A stretch of 64,000 bases of DNA from Prorocentrum cordatum. Lineage: Eukaryota; Sar; Dinophyceae; Prorocentrales; Prorocentraceae. The notes beneath the pieces are model-generated. The model was given only the letters and a program-made list of their open reading frames with translations. It made no database searches and was not told the origin of the DNA. Positions 1 through 12,044 of the stretch are shown piece after piece. The stretch is from NCBI GenBank assembly GCA_963575745.1, contig CAUYUJ010014326.1:220001-284000 (forward strand), given 5' to 3'. Numbering within the stretch: position 1 is the stretch's first letter; each line of letters starts with the position of its first letter. A program made the position numbers and the translations under genes.

Positions 1-780
1 GCGGAAGGCAACCGGCGCTCGTGCGCGCCCCGCCCAAGAATCTTAACGGGCGCTCGCTCTGCCGGCGAGAACCGCTTGCCCGAACGATGGGGCATCGAGC
101 GCGCCGCTGTCTCTTGAGATGCCCTCTTCCGGGCCTCGCCCAGCCCTCCTCGGCGCACTCGCCCGCGCTGCGGCCCCTCTGGCCCCATCGGGTCCCCCCT
201 TCTGCCCCCTCCACCACCGCGGCCGAGAATGCCCCAGTTTCCATAGCCCCTGATGAGCTCCCCTGCTGGGTCCGATGACGCAGTGCGGAGCGGCGTCAGC
301 CGATGAATGACGTCAGTGGGCTTCACTGCGTGGTCTTGGTTGTGTCTTTGAATCCTCTCGACGGTGTGCGGTGCCAAGACGGCAGCTCTTCCTGGAATCG
401 ACGCTGACCCTCGGGCACGTTTCACGCCCCTGGCTTTCTGCATCAACAGCGCCGATCTCTGCGCAAAGCGTTCCATTTGCGAGGCCTTCCGCCCCGCCTC
501 GACAATGGAAGCAAGCTCAGCATCTGAAGAATCGGCGGCGTGGCCGATGTCTACGTCCAGGCCCATGCCCCATCGCCCCTCCCATGCCAAAAAGGCCCTG
601 GGGCGAACGCGGGCAGAGAGCCAGCGGGCCACGGGCCAGCGGGGCCACTGAGCGGCAAAGGCTATGGATGCACGGAGCGGGGCGCAACCAAAAAAACGAG
701 CGGCCCAACATCGCCAGTAGATGCACCTGGCCAAAGACTATTGGCGACGAGGCCTCCTGAGGCCCTGTAAAGGATTTTAC
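1..780. other. No supported gene
   Basis: GC-rich sequence with several short overlapping open frames on both strands, none with a recognisable motif or a coding-like amino acid pattern. I see no repeat or element in it. Confidence 0.6.
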
Positions 781-1105
781 AACGATACTTCCATAATGCT
801 CAAAACGAACGAATACATAATCATATATGAAACGTGCTTGTTTTTGCTATAGTTTGCATACAACAGTAACAACAAAGGATCTGAAACGCCACGCCTCGAC
901 CCGCCCAGAGCCCCCGGGGCTCTGGGCGGGTTCAAACAAAACTTCCGGCAATAATGCTTAAAATAAACAACAACCAAACTCATATATGAAACGTTATGTT
1001 TGCTACACTTTGCATACGACAAAACCAACAAAGTATCTTAAACGCCACGCGGTGACCCTCCAAGAGCCTCCGGGGACCTGGGGGGGGGGGGGGGGTCGTA
1101 CAAAA
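781..1105 (+). repeat. Two-unit direct repeat, about 160 bp per unit
   Basis: Unit 1 (about 787-941) and unit 2 (942-1105) share the same order of blocks: an ACTTCC start, an AATGCT(C/T)AAAA block, CATATATGAAACGT, TTTGCATAC, AACAAAG(G/T)ATCT and AACGCCACGC, and both end in a G/C-rich tract. The units have diverged by substitutions and small indels. Unit 2 ends in a run of about 16 G. No coding potential is apparent; it may be a fragment of a short interspersed or satellite-like repeat. Confidence 0.75.
899..931. repeat. Perfect inverted repeat, 16-bp arms
   Basis: The left arm (899-914) and right arm (916-931) are exact reverse complements separated by one base; each arm contains CCCGCCCAGAGCCCC or its complement. 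It lies at the end of repeat unit 1. The equivalent place in unit 2 keeps only a degenerate version. A very stable hairpin is possible in DNA or RNA; no terminator function is claimed. Confidence 0.85.
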
Positions 1106-1374
1106 GTAACCACGAAAACAAACAAATGGCGTTAGTTTCCCTGGATGTACGGAGTGGACCGCAACCAAAAAATGCATCTCGAATCTCTCTCCTTTCGCCC
1201 CCCCCTCACTTTCCCCCCATTCCTCCCCCCCCTTCCCATCGCCGCTCCACTCAGGCCCCCCATCCTTTCTCGCCCCCGTCCCCCCGCGGGCAGTTCAAGG
1301 AAGGATTCGGCGCGGCGGGGAACGACCTCTCCATTGCGACAACACTTCAAGGGTCGCGGGCGGGCCTGCGACAA

Positions 1375-1605
1375 CGATGACGACGTCGGGCCACGACGAC
1401 GACGACGGAGACCGACAACGACAGCGACGCCGCACGCCACGGCGACGACGATCGTCGACCGACGATGAACGACGACACCGACGACATTGGCGACGACGAC
1501 GATTGACGACCGATGATCGGCGACGACGGGCCTCCGATCGGCGACGACGACGACGATGCGATTTTCAATGACGACGATCGGCGACGACGATGCGATCGAA
1601 GATCG
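1375..1605. repeat. Imperfect (ACG)n trinucleotide tract
   Basis: The stretch is dominated by CGA/ACG triplets on the plus strand, which gives spurious Asp/Arg/Val/Ser-rich open frames in every phase. Its flanks (1106-1374 and 1606-2157) are C-rich and pyrimidine-rich and hold nothing I can support as a gene. Confidence 0.8.
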
Positions 1606-2154
1606 ACTGAGCGGAGATGGCTCGATTGCCTGATGGCGCGGCACCATGTGCGGCGCTTCTGGGCTGCTCTCCACGGCTAACCCGCGTCGATATTTCTAGC
1701 CTTACCCTGGACCTCCTGACCCTTCTCTTCCCCCTCCTCCTCCTCCCCCTGCTTCTGCTCGCCTTCTTGGCCCCGCCTGGCGCCCTTGGACGCTCCTCGC
1801 CGCCGCGACAGGATCCGCCTTGAAACTGCGGTGGCGCGGCCCATCGGCATGAAAATCGCGGCCCGAGTTTTCGATCAACGGTCTAACTGCGCCGGGGAGG
1901 AAGGAACAGACGACGGGGGGCGCAGGGGCCTGGGTTCCCCGCCCATCAGCGACGAGAGCCCCGCAGGCCAGCTCTTCCCTCTGCGAAAGCGAGGAAAAGG
2001 GGGAGGAAGGATGGAGGGATGGGGAAGGAAGAAGGAAAGAGAGGAGGGAAGAGGGGAAGAGAGGGATGTGGATAGCGCGAGACCGGGAGACAGAGAGCGA
2101 GGGCGCGGCGCGGGGCGCGGGAGGATATATCAATCAAGCAAAACAAAAAAACTG

Positions 2155-3479
<1,325 letters not shown>

Positions 3480-4245
3480 AAACACATCCATGTTGAATAC
3501 TCCACACAAAATTCATACGTTCTTCGATTATAAGAGTTGCTAGACTTGAAGGCTCTTCAATTAAATATGCTTCAATCTGCCATTCCAACAACAAAGATTT
3601 CCAATCCGTGACTTCCAATTACCGATTCCCAATTAAATATACTAAAATATTCAAAATAACAGATTTGCTGATTTGGCACTTCCAAAAAAGATTCCCACAA
3701 ACAGATTTCCGATTGACGAATTCCAATAAAATCTTACAATACAATATTCCAACTTAATATGAGATTCTCTATAACAGATTTGCGGATTTGGTAATTGCAG
3801 AATTTGAACAAATTCTACTGCCTCCTCTTGGGAAATGCTCTTGGCATGCTCATGAATGGCCACAGCGTCTAGTCATCAAAGCAGATGTTGGGCCCAACGC
3901 AAAGTCGTGTTGATAAACACGAAAACTGCATAAACAAATTATGTAGTCGGTCACTCCCCTCGGCGATACTCCTTAGGAGTTTGCCTCGGGTTTCACGCGA
4001 TGTATGCGAGTGGCCACTTATCTTGTATAGTGAAGTGGCCAAAGTTTGCATGAGTATTTACTGCTCGAGGCGAATTTTGTAAAGATGAAGTTCAAGCCAA
4101 ATGGAGCAGTGGGCCTTGCGGCCAACTCACCTCGAAACTGTCTCTCATGTAGAACCTGTGGTCCCATACTCTGTGGCCGTCGGTCCCGACGTAGCTTATC
4201 GCGTGCGTCTCCCAAGTCGTCGTTGGGGTCCAATTGTGGAACCGA
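3480..4245. other. AT-rich spacer with short degenerate repeats
   Basis: From about 3520 to 3860 the sequence drops sharply in GC and repeats short blocks such as ATTCCAA, ACAGATTTGC and GATTCCCA. No reading frame with a recognisable product was found. It lies beyond the last reading frame of element A and may be its flank or degraded terminus; no LTR counterpart was found by eye. Confidence 0.5.
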
Positions 4246-5885
4246 TCATTGTACTGCAAGTCGCGGATGTACACGAACTCGTCGTTGTTCTCCGCGATGT
4301 AAACCCATCACTTGGTGTAGTAGCTCCAGTACCTTGGGCCCCATCGGCTGCCCTCGAGGTTGTGTCGCCACCACGTTGCGTAGTCCTCTGTCGTGCGCGC
4401 CCGCTTTGCACGCGGGGGCGTCGTCGGCCTGCGACTGCTGTCGCTGGCGTGGGCCGATCGCCCGCCGCTCTGCTGTGGCGCGGCGGCCGCGCCGCTCGGC
4501 CCAGCGGGCGCCCCTGCCGGCGCGCCAGAGGCGCGGCTTCCAGCAGCGTCGCCATGGGCAGCGCGAGGCGGCGGCGGAGGCTGCGGCGCCATGGCGCCAT
4601 GTGTATGAGAGGAGCGCGTGCGCGTGCGTGCGTGAGCGTGCGCGTGTGGGGGGGGGGTCATTAGGATCGGTTCTAACCCCTGAGCCCGTCCCCCCTGTCT
4701 CGTTAGATCCCATGGCAGGTCCAACAGAGGCCAGTCTGGCAAGCTTGCGCTGTGTGATCTTCTCACAAGTGCCACCCCCGCGGGGTAAGGCGATTGTGAC
4801 AAGACCACGTTCTTGCCTGGTGCCTCTGTCCATCCTACCTCCGTTCAACCACCAGTTCCTGCGACCAGCGAGGCCAAGCAAAACGCTGCGAGCATGGATG
4901 TCGCAAGCGTCGCGCATGTCCTCGATGGTCCAAGGATCATGACCAGAAGCCTCACGGGCCCCAGTCATCTGGTGATGGAATCGGGAGTCATTGAGGAAAC
5001 GTTGAACGACGTTGCGGTAAGGGTGGCGCAGTGGACGGTCGTCATCAGGTTCGCCCAACAGCCTGCAAGCGCTCGCAGGAGGGGAACCCGCGTCGCACCA
5101 TCTCTTGTACCTCTCTTCCGCCTTTTTCGCCACCTTCCTCAACCTATTACGCTCGTCCCCGATCTTGGACCGCTTGCCCGTCATGTAGACGCGCGCCCCG
5201 TCGGCCATGAAACGGTCGACGTCGCTCTCGGAGAGGTTGGTCCTGATCCAGTGGTTGAGGTTCTGTAAGTACGCCAGGTCGCTGGCCTCAGCTCCACCTT
5301 TACCTGTGGCGCCTACAGAGATACTGCATTGCCAGCAGATGTCGCAAAGGGTCCCATCATTGGTGACGATTCCCAAAGATAGGAGGCGATCGCGATTCCG
5401 ACATCGCGGAATATCTTGCTGGAGCTCTTCGGGGGCCCCAGACGTGGTGAGTTCCCTGAGAGAGCCCCAGCGGGCGCTGCCACCAGCTCCTGACGCAAGG
5501 GAATGACCCAGCTGGCTCATAGCATCACGATTGAGCTCAGCGGTGGCACGAGAAGCGATCGATCGCCCGATCCCCTCGATCTCGGTCAGCGATAGCCTTT
5601 CCCCCGGCAGTCCTGTGTACTCGGTAGTGTCGATGTCCATGGAGTCCGTCTGGTCGCAGGATCCGGCCAAGTCCGCACGAATGCGCGTGGCCTCCGCCTG
5701 CAGGGTGGTCTCGCTGTCCCCCACCTCGCGGTCGATGTTGTGCTTCTCGGCCAGGACCTGCACCATGGTCTCTTGATCTGGGGCCGCTGAAGCAACACTG
5801 CCTGGGTCCTGGGCAATGTCCTGGTTGGCGCCTGGGTCGCCCTGGTCAGGCGCGGCAGGTGTTGCCACTGGCTCCTCCCATGCGG
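4246..5885 (-). pseudogene. Element A distal ORF, Cys/Trp-containing C-terminal segment
   Basis: A 540-codon open frame follows a frameshift from the upstream segment near 5885. Its N-terminal half is acidic and helix-like. Around residues 180-260 it has CDICWQC, then an NHWIRTNLSE segment and a basic stretch. The last roughly 170 residues are compositionally odd (Arg/Ala/Thr-rich) and overlap a (GCGT)n tract at about 4615-4650, so the true end may be upstream of 4246. I do not recognise the family. A similar spacing (a Cys-x2-Cys pair, then a VG and a Trp-rich helix) occurs in the distal ORF of element C (46550-47479). The function is unknown. Confidence 0.5.
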
Positions 5886-7470
5886 GGAAGCCTGGTTCCC
5901 CATGTGTTTCTTACACTCTGTGAAGAGTGCTCGCAACGCAGTCAGAGCAGGATGGTTCTTGTTGGTAGAAACGTTGGTGAACTGATGTAGCTCCTTGATA
6001 CCATCCAAAAAGAAAGTCTGGTACACTTTAGAGATCCAGTGAAAGATCCCCATGGTTGATTCCTGAATAGACTCAGGATCGAGAAAAAAGCCATCTTCTT
6101 GAAGAAATGATATGCGCCGCATGTTGGCAAAACACGTGTCCAGGTATGAGTATGGTTGTAATCTATATTGTATGTCACGGCCTGTGTCCCGAATCGGAAC
6201 TGAGACCGGACATCTGATCCTATCCCGTCCACAACAGGAATCTCAGGCTCTCGTCGATCGTAGCTGTATCTGGTCATACCAGCGTGTAACTCGATTATCT
6301 GTTTAACCTGGATCATCGGTGACTCCACCAGCGGTGACGATGTCCAGTAGTACACTGCGTGGTCGTACGACTTGCGAATCCAGTTGGTAGGATCCTCTGG
6401 GTGGTAGTCGGGATGCGAAGTGATATTCTCTGGCGGGTCAATGATGTTGTCGATAATGGAGGACCCAGAGTCCTCTTCTGCGTGAATCTCGGCCGTCATC
6501 TCTGCCTTCATGGTATCATTGGCTGCCTCCTCTTCCTCAGTCAATGGTATGCCAGAGGTGTCAATGATGACAGCGACTGGAACATCAGTGATTTGTCCCG
6601 CCTCACGTGGGGCGTCGTCGTCTCCCGCCATGGGGTCATCGGCGGGTGCCACCACCGGCTCCTGATCGGAACCTGGTGCCCGAAAAGCGGGGCGTCTGGT
6701 CGGTGTGCGTGGGATACGCGCCTTGTAGAGAGTCGGAAGTCCGAGATACGGTAGGTCGCCTGTGCTAGCGAACTTTGCAATCTCATCGCTGCACGAGGTA
6801 GGGCCCCGTATTGCCACATCCAAGTGGGCAGCGTCTATGTCAGTGCGCCATGGCAAAGCGAACACAATACCCTTCAGAGGTAGGTTTGTATCACAATACC
6901 AGATGTTGACCCATCGCAAACCGTAGTTGAGGATGGGCACCTGCGCTGCAAAGAACTTCTCGAAAACTCCGAAATGTATGACGGGACCGTATATGTGGCC
7001 CTTGCTCATACGTACTTTCGTCTTGTAGTCGCCCTTGGGGTAATGGTTGTCATCGTGGTAGCAATTGATCGAACCCTAATTGTTGACGATAATGAAGTCT
7101 CCCATGCGGACATCATTGAAGATGGGGCGTCGATCCCAATCTTTCTGCGTAATCTTTGCCGCAATGGGCCTGAGGGCCTCTCGGCAACCAACCAGTCCTT
7201 GTCCTGAGTGTCGTGCCCACTGTTGCTGACCATGGCTCGGACAATGGTCTCGTCCAAGGCATCGACGTCGGCGGTATGGCCAGCAGGGATCGCCCCCAGC
7301 GAGGGAGCGATGGGTTGCTGAGCCGATGACGCTGACGCAGCCTGTGTCTGCGGCGCCGTAGCCGTGGCGTATGCCTTTGCAGTAGGTGCAGTACTCAGTG
7401 CTGGTTGATGCGCCTGAGATGGCGATGGTGGTGCAACCCCAGGAGGGTCGGCGATCGTGTCTACCTCCAA
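5886..7470 (-). pseudogene. Element A post-RNase H segment, unassigned
   Basis: Coding-like minus-strand frames run through this interval with frameshifts near 7150, 6115 and 5885. The first part is Ala/Pro/Thr-rich (7470 to about 7200). The central part (7009-6120) contains MSKGHIYGPVIHFG and later acidic runs with many Asp and Glu. The last part (6122-5890) is hydrophobic and helical. One in-frame stop lies just upstream of 7009, where the frame continues as a GSINCYHDDNHY-type sequence. No conserved domain could be named. It sits directly downstream of the Tpt1/KptA-like region. Confidence 0.45.
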
Positions 7471-7497
7471 CTCCTGTGCGATCTGCTCGTGTCGCGA

Positions 7498-9131
7498 TTA
7501 CTGCCGAGGATTAGCGCAAATCTCGTATTTGCTCAATGGTGGCCTCTGAGCCAGTGGCGGATAGTCCCAGCACGCACCCGTGGTAGGCCACAACTGCGTA
7601 ACTGCCTGATGGTGGCCCTTCAAACGGCGAACGGCTAAGACTGCAGCTGCCGGGACCACATCCTCGGTCATGAAAGCGCCCTGTGCGCCAAGCCAGAATA
7701 TGCAACCATATTGTGTGGCAAATTTCATGTCGATCACGAGCTCCACCTCCTTCTTGTAATGATTGAACTTGTATGCTTGAACAGATGTATGAGGATTTTG
7801 TTTGGCAGTGTGTACATACGTACTTGAACTGTAGAATGCCTCAGAACGCTGCGATCCCTGTTGCCGTCTGTCTCTATGAGACGGATCAACGTAGCCAGGA
7901 ATGATCCCTGTCTTGAGGATGCGTCTCCAGGCGCGAAATGTCGTGCCGTGGTGGAGGTATATGACGTCCGACCATTGCAAACTCTCCCAGCCCATATTCC
8001 ACGGTCTGGAAAGTGGATTGACCAACAGTGTCCTCCAACGCATCGAATAGCAGTGACGCTGCTCCAATCGAAGCAGCTAGGATCGCTCCCGGCAGGGACT
8101 GGTTTGGCGTAGATCTCGATCCTGTTCTTCTCCGGATCGATGTGCGTCTGAAACGCGCGAAGGATAAAGATCGGGAAGTCATCGGTCCAGCACGCATATC
8201 CGGCTGGGCTACCGTCTTTAAGGTAATGCGCCATGGCCGCCTCAGTGGATGGTCCGTTGCCTTGACCACGACGATCTTTGAATTTCCATTCAACCACTTC
8301 CTAGAAGGATTTCCAGCGGCTGGGAATCGTCCAAGATTGCTGCGCCCTCATCGACCAAATGTTGACCCGTCGGTCAGTAAACTGGTCGATGTTGAACTGC
8401 TTGTTGGGGTTCAGATGGCGAAGCATAGTCGTGATAACCTTGCTCATGTATGTAGGGTCACCAAGCCACTCGGTCGCAAGCAACTCTGGTCCATAACGCG
8501 TCGTCTTGTATGGTGGAAGGGATATCCATGTCCACTCTGGGAAGCAGCCAGATTGGGCAATGTCGGGTGCATGAGTAATCACGCAGTCGTCGTAAGCCAA
8601 TTGAGATGCCCAATCGTGCTCCACAACACACTCCATACCATTGGGTGCTGACGTGCCCCGAAGCGGAGGGGGCACGCACTGGTGGTCGTCTGGAAGACTA
8701 GCCTGAAGCTTGTACTCACGTGGAGTGCATGTGTTGTCGAATGTAGGGATCTGGCTGGTGTCCTCATGGCAAGATCGCTCGCAGCAGTCCTGCCACGAAA
8801 GTATGCGCGTAGTCTCAATTTGCTGATCGGGCGTAGATGCATCGTCAGCAGGAGTTGCCTCCAGCCCCGTAGCCATGTCAGCATCCTCGTCTGAGGCAAT
8901 ATGCGATCCCGTGTCTGGGCGCGCAGCTGGCATGGCCTTTGGGGGCGGGCCTGGTGGCAGAGGCTGTCTGTCCTCACTGTCAGACAGCGGGTGTACCGGT
9001 GACGTCGCAGGGTCTGCAGCGGATGGCGCTGCAGCGGGCCTGTCGGCCGGCTCCGGCACCTCAGGCGGGACGTCGATGCAATCCAAGGCGGTCTGGTTGC
9101 AGTGCCCTTTGCAGGCCAGGATAGTATCCAC
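7498..9131 (-). pseudogene. Tpt1/KptA-like RNA 2'-phosphotransferase domain (element A)
   Basis: Tpt1/KptA enzymes move a 2'-phosphate from an RNA splice junction to NAD+. They carry an N-terminal LRH helix, an R-A-x-Q-G-H-S motif, an HGT motif and a C-terminal VP segment. The same series is visible here: YMSKVITTMLRHL (codons from about 8450), a WKFKDR stretch, then IFILRAFQTHI, then IYLHHGTTFRAWRRILKTG (about 7965-7910), and finally a GAFMTEDVVP segment near 7650. The Arg-His of LRH and the Arg of the RA-x-Q motif, catalytic in characterised Tpt1, are kept; QGHS has become QTHI. A TAG at 8301-8303 and two frameshifts (about 8100 and 8000) break it. Residues 1-220 form an acidic, Pro-rich leader. 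The family call is by motif order only. Confidence 0.65.
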
Positions 9132-9135
9132 ATTG

Positions 9136-9637
9136 TCAATGCGAGGTCCGACACGATGAGAGCTCAGTAAGTAGTAAATTACGCTCTTGATTTATACGTA
9201 ACCTGTTTGTGTCGTTGTTCTCGACGTTGTCGTGAATCTTGTCCACGGACTGCTCGTATACGATCCATGCAATGGCATGTGCAACATTGGAATATTTCAA
9301 CAATTTAGGTTGTAGAAGCTCCTTTCTCTCGACCGAGTCGTAGGATGACCAGACACCCGGGTAGTCCTCGATCAGGGAGAGAAGCTTGTGATACAACTCC
9401 TCGTATGCCTTCGCAATATGGATCATCATTCTTATTCGATTGCGCGGATGTCGCTGATGGCGGCTCGCTTGTGATCCCAGGAGTGGGACGCTGTTGCTGA
9501 ACGCGCTCACCGGCAGTCGTTGCCACCGGCATGGATTGCGGTAGTGTACCACTGGCACACGAAGCCATCCAAGCACAGTGGACCATTCCTCCGGCAGCTT
9601 GATACATCAAAGTCGGAGGCTGAGATGCCTCATCCAC
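9136..9637 (-). pseudogene. Element A helical linker upstream of the KptA-like region
   Basis: Two overlapping minus frames join near 9430. The first is Ser/Thr/Gln-rich. The second reads as a charged helical segment (MMIHIAKAYEELYHKLLSL and onward) ending at TELSSCRTS, right before the frame that starts the Tpt1/KptA-like ORF at 9131. I do not recognise it. Confidence 0.4.
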
Positions 9638-9719
9638 TCAGTCGTCATCTTCTCGCGAAACAGGAGAGCCTCCTTGATCTCCAGGGCCTGTGTATAGGCC
9701 CGAGAGTCCGTGACGGACG

Positions 9720-10690
9720 TCAGGAGTGGAGGCCGAAACGGATATGGCTGAGAGGGTAACATACTGCGTCATAAAACCGAGTCGTCATCATTGCCAGATT
9801 GTGGTTGTGCCGCTTGGCGTGCCAATCTGAGGATATGACTCTGTCGTATGCCTCGATCCATTGCTCCGAGGGAAGGACTGCGATGCCACGTGATTGCATG
9901 GCGCGGGTCAGGTCGCCAGTGTGAAAGTCAAAGGCAGGATGTACGCCCCACTGCGTGGCTTTGCCTGGTCCCATGACGGTGGGACAGCGGAAGTATTGCA
10001 TCGCGTCGATGAAACGTGACACGTCGACCTTCACGTGTAATGGCATAAGCTTCGGGACGCAACCTTCGCATTCCATGCAGGTCAGCTCGCGTGCGGCTGC
10101 GGGAGCACGATCCTGGTGACGCCGTGCATCCAACCATCGTTGGGTGGAAGCGGCACAACCTATGTCGCTGGCGCTCCAAACCACGAGAGCGTTCAGGCCC
10201 CTGCTGTAGTGTCGCTGTTTCACATATGCAGGAAAGCCTGCTGCCCAATACTCCCATATGACCTCGTTCAACTGGCGCCATTCCGCCATGGAACGGTTGT
10301 CGTTCAGCAGCAGCAGGGCTCTCGCCTTGCGGATCGTGGTGATCCTGCTGCGCTGCTCGAGCGTGTCCGCAGTCTGTAATTGTAGGATAGCTGCGACGCG
10401 GTCCTCCTGGGCCTTGACGGACTGCTCACGGAGTGTTGCCATATCGCAGCGGGTGTCGCAACCAGCTTCTGGCAGTAGAATTAGATCCCGACCAATCGGA
10501 GTGTCGTTCTGTTTGAAGAATTCTTTGTAATTGTCGCATGAGAACGCCCACATCATGATGTCGTCACGGATGAAGACTGACAGATGCTCGAGGGTGGCGC
10601 CGCCCATGCACTCGGCCTTATGGAGGCACGGCATGAAAAGCAGAACAAGACCAACGTAGGAAGCTTTTGCAAGCTCATCCCGCCTGCGGG
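9720..10690 (-). pseudogene. Element A post-RNase H ORF, unassigned
   Basis: This is the second half of a long coding-like region, entered by a frameshift near 10685. The text is protein-like: a hydrophobic KASYVGLVLLFMPCL segment, a charged helix with many Arg and Gln, a Trp-rich block (EYWAAGFPAYVKQRHYSRG), a CMECEGC cysteine cluster and an ending rich in His and Asp. No catalytic motif could be assigned. It runs on the same strand between RNase H and the KptA-like domain. Confidence 0.45.
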
Positions 10691-12036
10691 CTGTTGAGCT
10701 CGTCGATGCCGTATCCTGGATACCTCTTGTGTGGGTTGGTTTTGGAGCCTTTCTTCTGCATGATCCACGTGGAGTCTGTGCACAAGTTGGTCCGCTTGTA
10801 TGCATGTCCTGATGAGCCGAAGGCGTGGTGGAGGAGCATGCCCAAGTCCTCCTGTACCATGCCCAGCCATCCTCTTTCTGATAGAGTAGCTGATACCAAT
10901 CGACCACCGCAGAACGCACTGTACTTTGCCTGGGCTAACTCCAGCGAGCCCAGAGCGGATCCTGGAGTAATGCCAAGGTCCTCCACATCTGGCTTTTCTC
11001 CAGGGAGCACGGTGCCCTCCTCGTAGGGCTACCAGTCCCGGGTGCCAAAGTGCGGATGGGTCTTCCAGCCGTCAGGGTGATCAGATGGTGTTGCCACTGT
11101 CTTGGGCCTCGAGCCGACTCCTCCAAACCCTCCGCGGCTAGTCTGCCATGTGCTGAGCTTGCGGCGGAATCTGTTAGTTTGGTGGATGTCGGAGAATGCC
11201 CGCATCTCGGTGACGAGATGATCCTCGACGATGTGGCCGATGTGCCCCGCCACGTCAGATGTCCTGGCCAGTGCAGGTGGGCGCACTGGGAGCTTGATCC
11301 TTTCACGTTCGAGAGTCGGAGCATGGCTTGGGGTAGGCAAACACTCGCTGTATATGCCTGGTGGCATACGGAGGCCATCTTTGTACATCTCAACCGTGTC
11401 CTGGACTGTGTCCTGGGACCATTGCCCCAGCATCGCACTGCCCACTTTCGACCAGTCGTTGTGCAACATCATCCATTCCACGCCCAACACTTGTGTCGCA
11501 AGGTCTGTCGGATGGCACTTGCGACCGGATCCAGGGACCGTCGCATTTAAGTGATCAGGTAGACCACGGATCCGCTCCTGGACCGCTGTGTTGCGCGTGA
11601 AGAGGCTGGAGATCATGCACGTTGCCTTCGTGAGCGACATCTACGGCGTGGCCGTCGTTGTGTTGTAGTCGCAGTGGGCGTTGCCGCCGACCCGACCCAT
11701 GACGTTGCCGATGCAGCCCGTCACGTCCAGGGACGCGGTACGGGTGATCTCGACGAGGGCGGAGTCGCCCGGCACGCGGAGATGTTACTCGGCGCTGTGG
11801 TCCAGGCGCAGGTGGTGCACGAAGATGAACCCCTCATCGTCTCCACGAGGACGGCCTGTCTGACCGTGGCATGCGAAGCCCACGCGGTCGCTGTCGTCGG
11901 CCTCGGGGTCGTAGCTGGCGTCGCAGGCGACGGCCCAGCCCGAGAGGTGGAGAGGCGGGGCCTGATCCATCTCTGGAAGGGGGGGATCGGGGGTAGAACC
12001 GATCCCACTGGAGTTAGTCTCGTGCACAGCGAGCAA
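10675..12036 (-). pseudogene. Element A first post-RNase H ORF, unassigned
   Basis: A single minus-strand frame stays open across this interval apart from three in-frame stops: TAA 11785-11787, TAG 11641-11643 and TAG 11029-11031. The first part contains SGWAVACDASYDP and a GNVMGRVGG segment; the second part has a VLGVEWMMLHNDW block and many His residues; the third contains GSLELAQAKYSAFCGG. The unbroken phase on both sides of each stop argues that this was one protein. The function is unknown. Confidence 0.45.
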
Positions 12037-12044
12037 AATGCTGG

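Noticed and set aside
3480-4245. Possible 3' LTR of element A
   Set aside because: No direct repeat of this stretch could be found near the Gag end (21194-21401), so LTR status is not supported.
4615-4655. (GCGT)n tract as a Z-DNA regulatory element
   Set aside because: A short alternating purine-pyrimidine run alone does not support a regulatory claim.
11640-12036. A SET-domain-like DVTGCIGNVMGRV segment
   Set aside because: It resembles the GN-x-x-R part of SET domains, but the other SET motifs and the NHS-C segment are missing, so I left the ORF unassigned.
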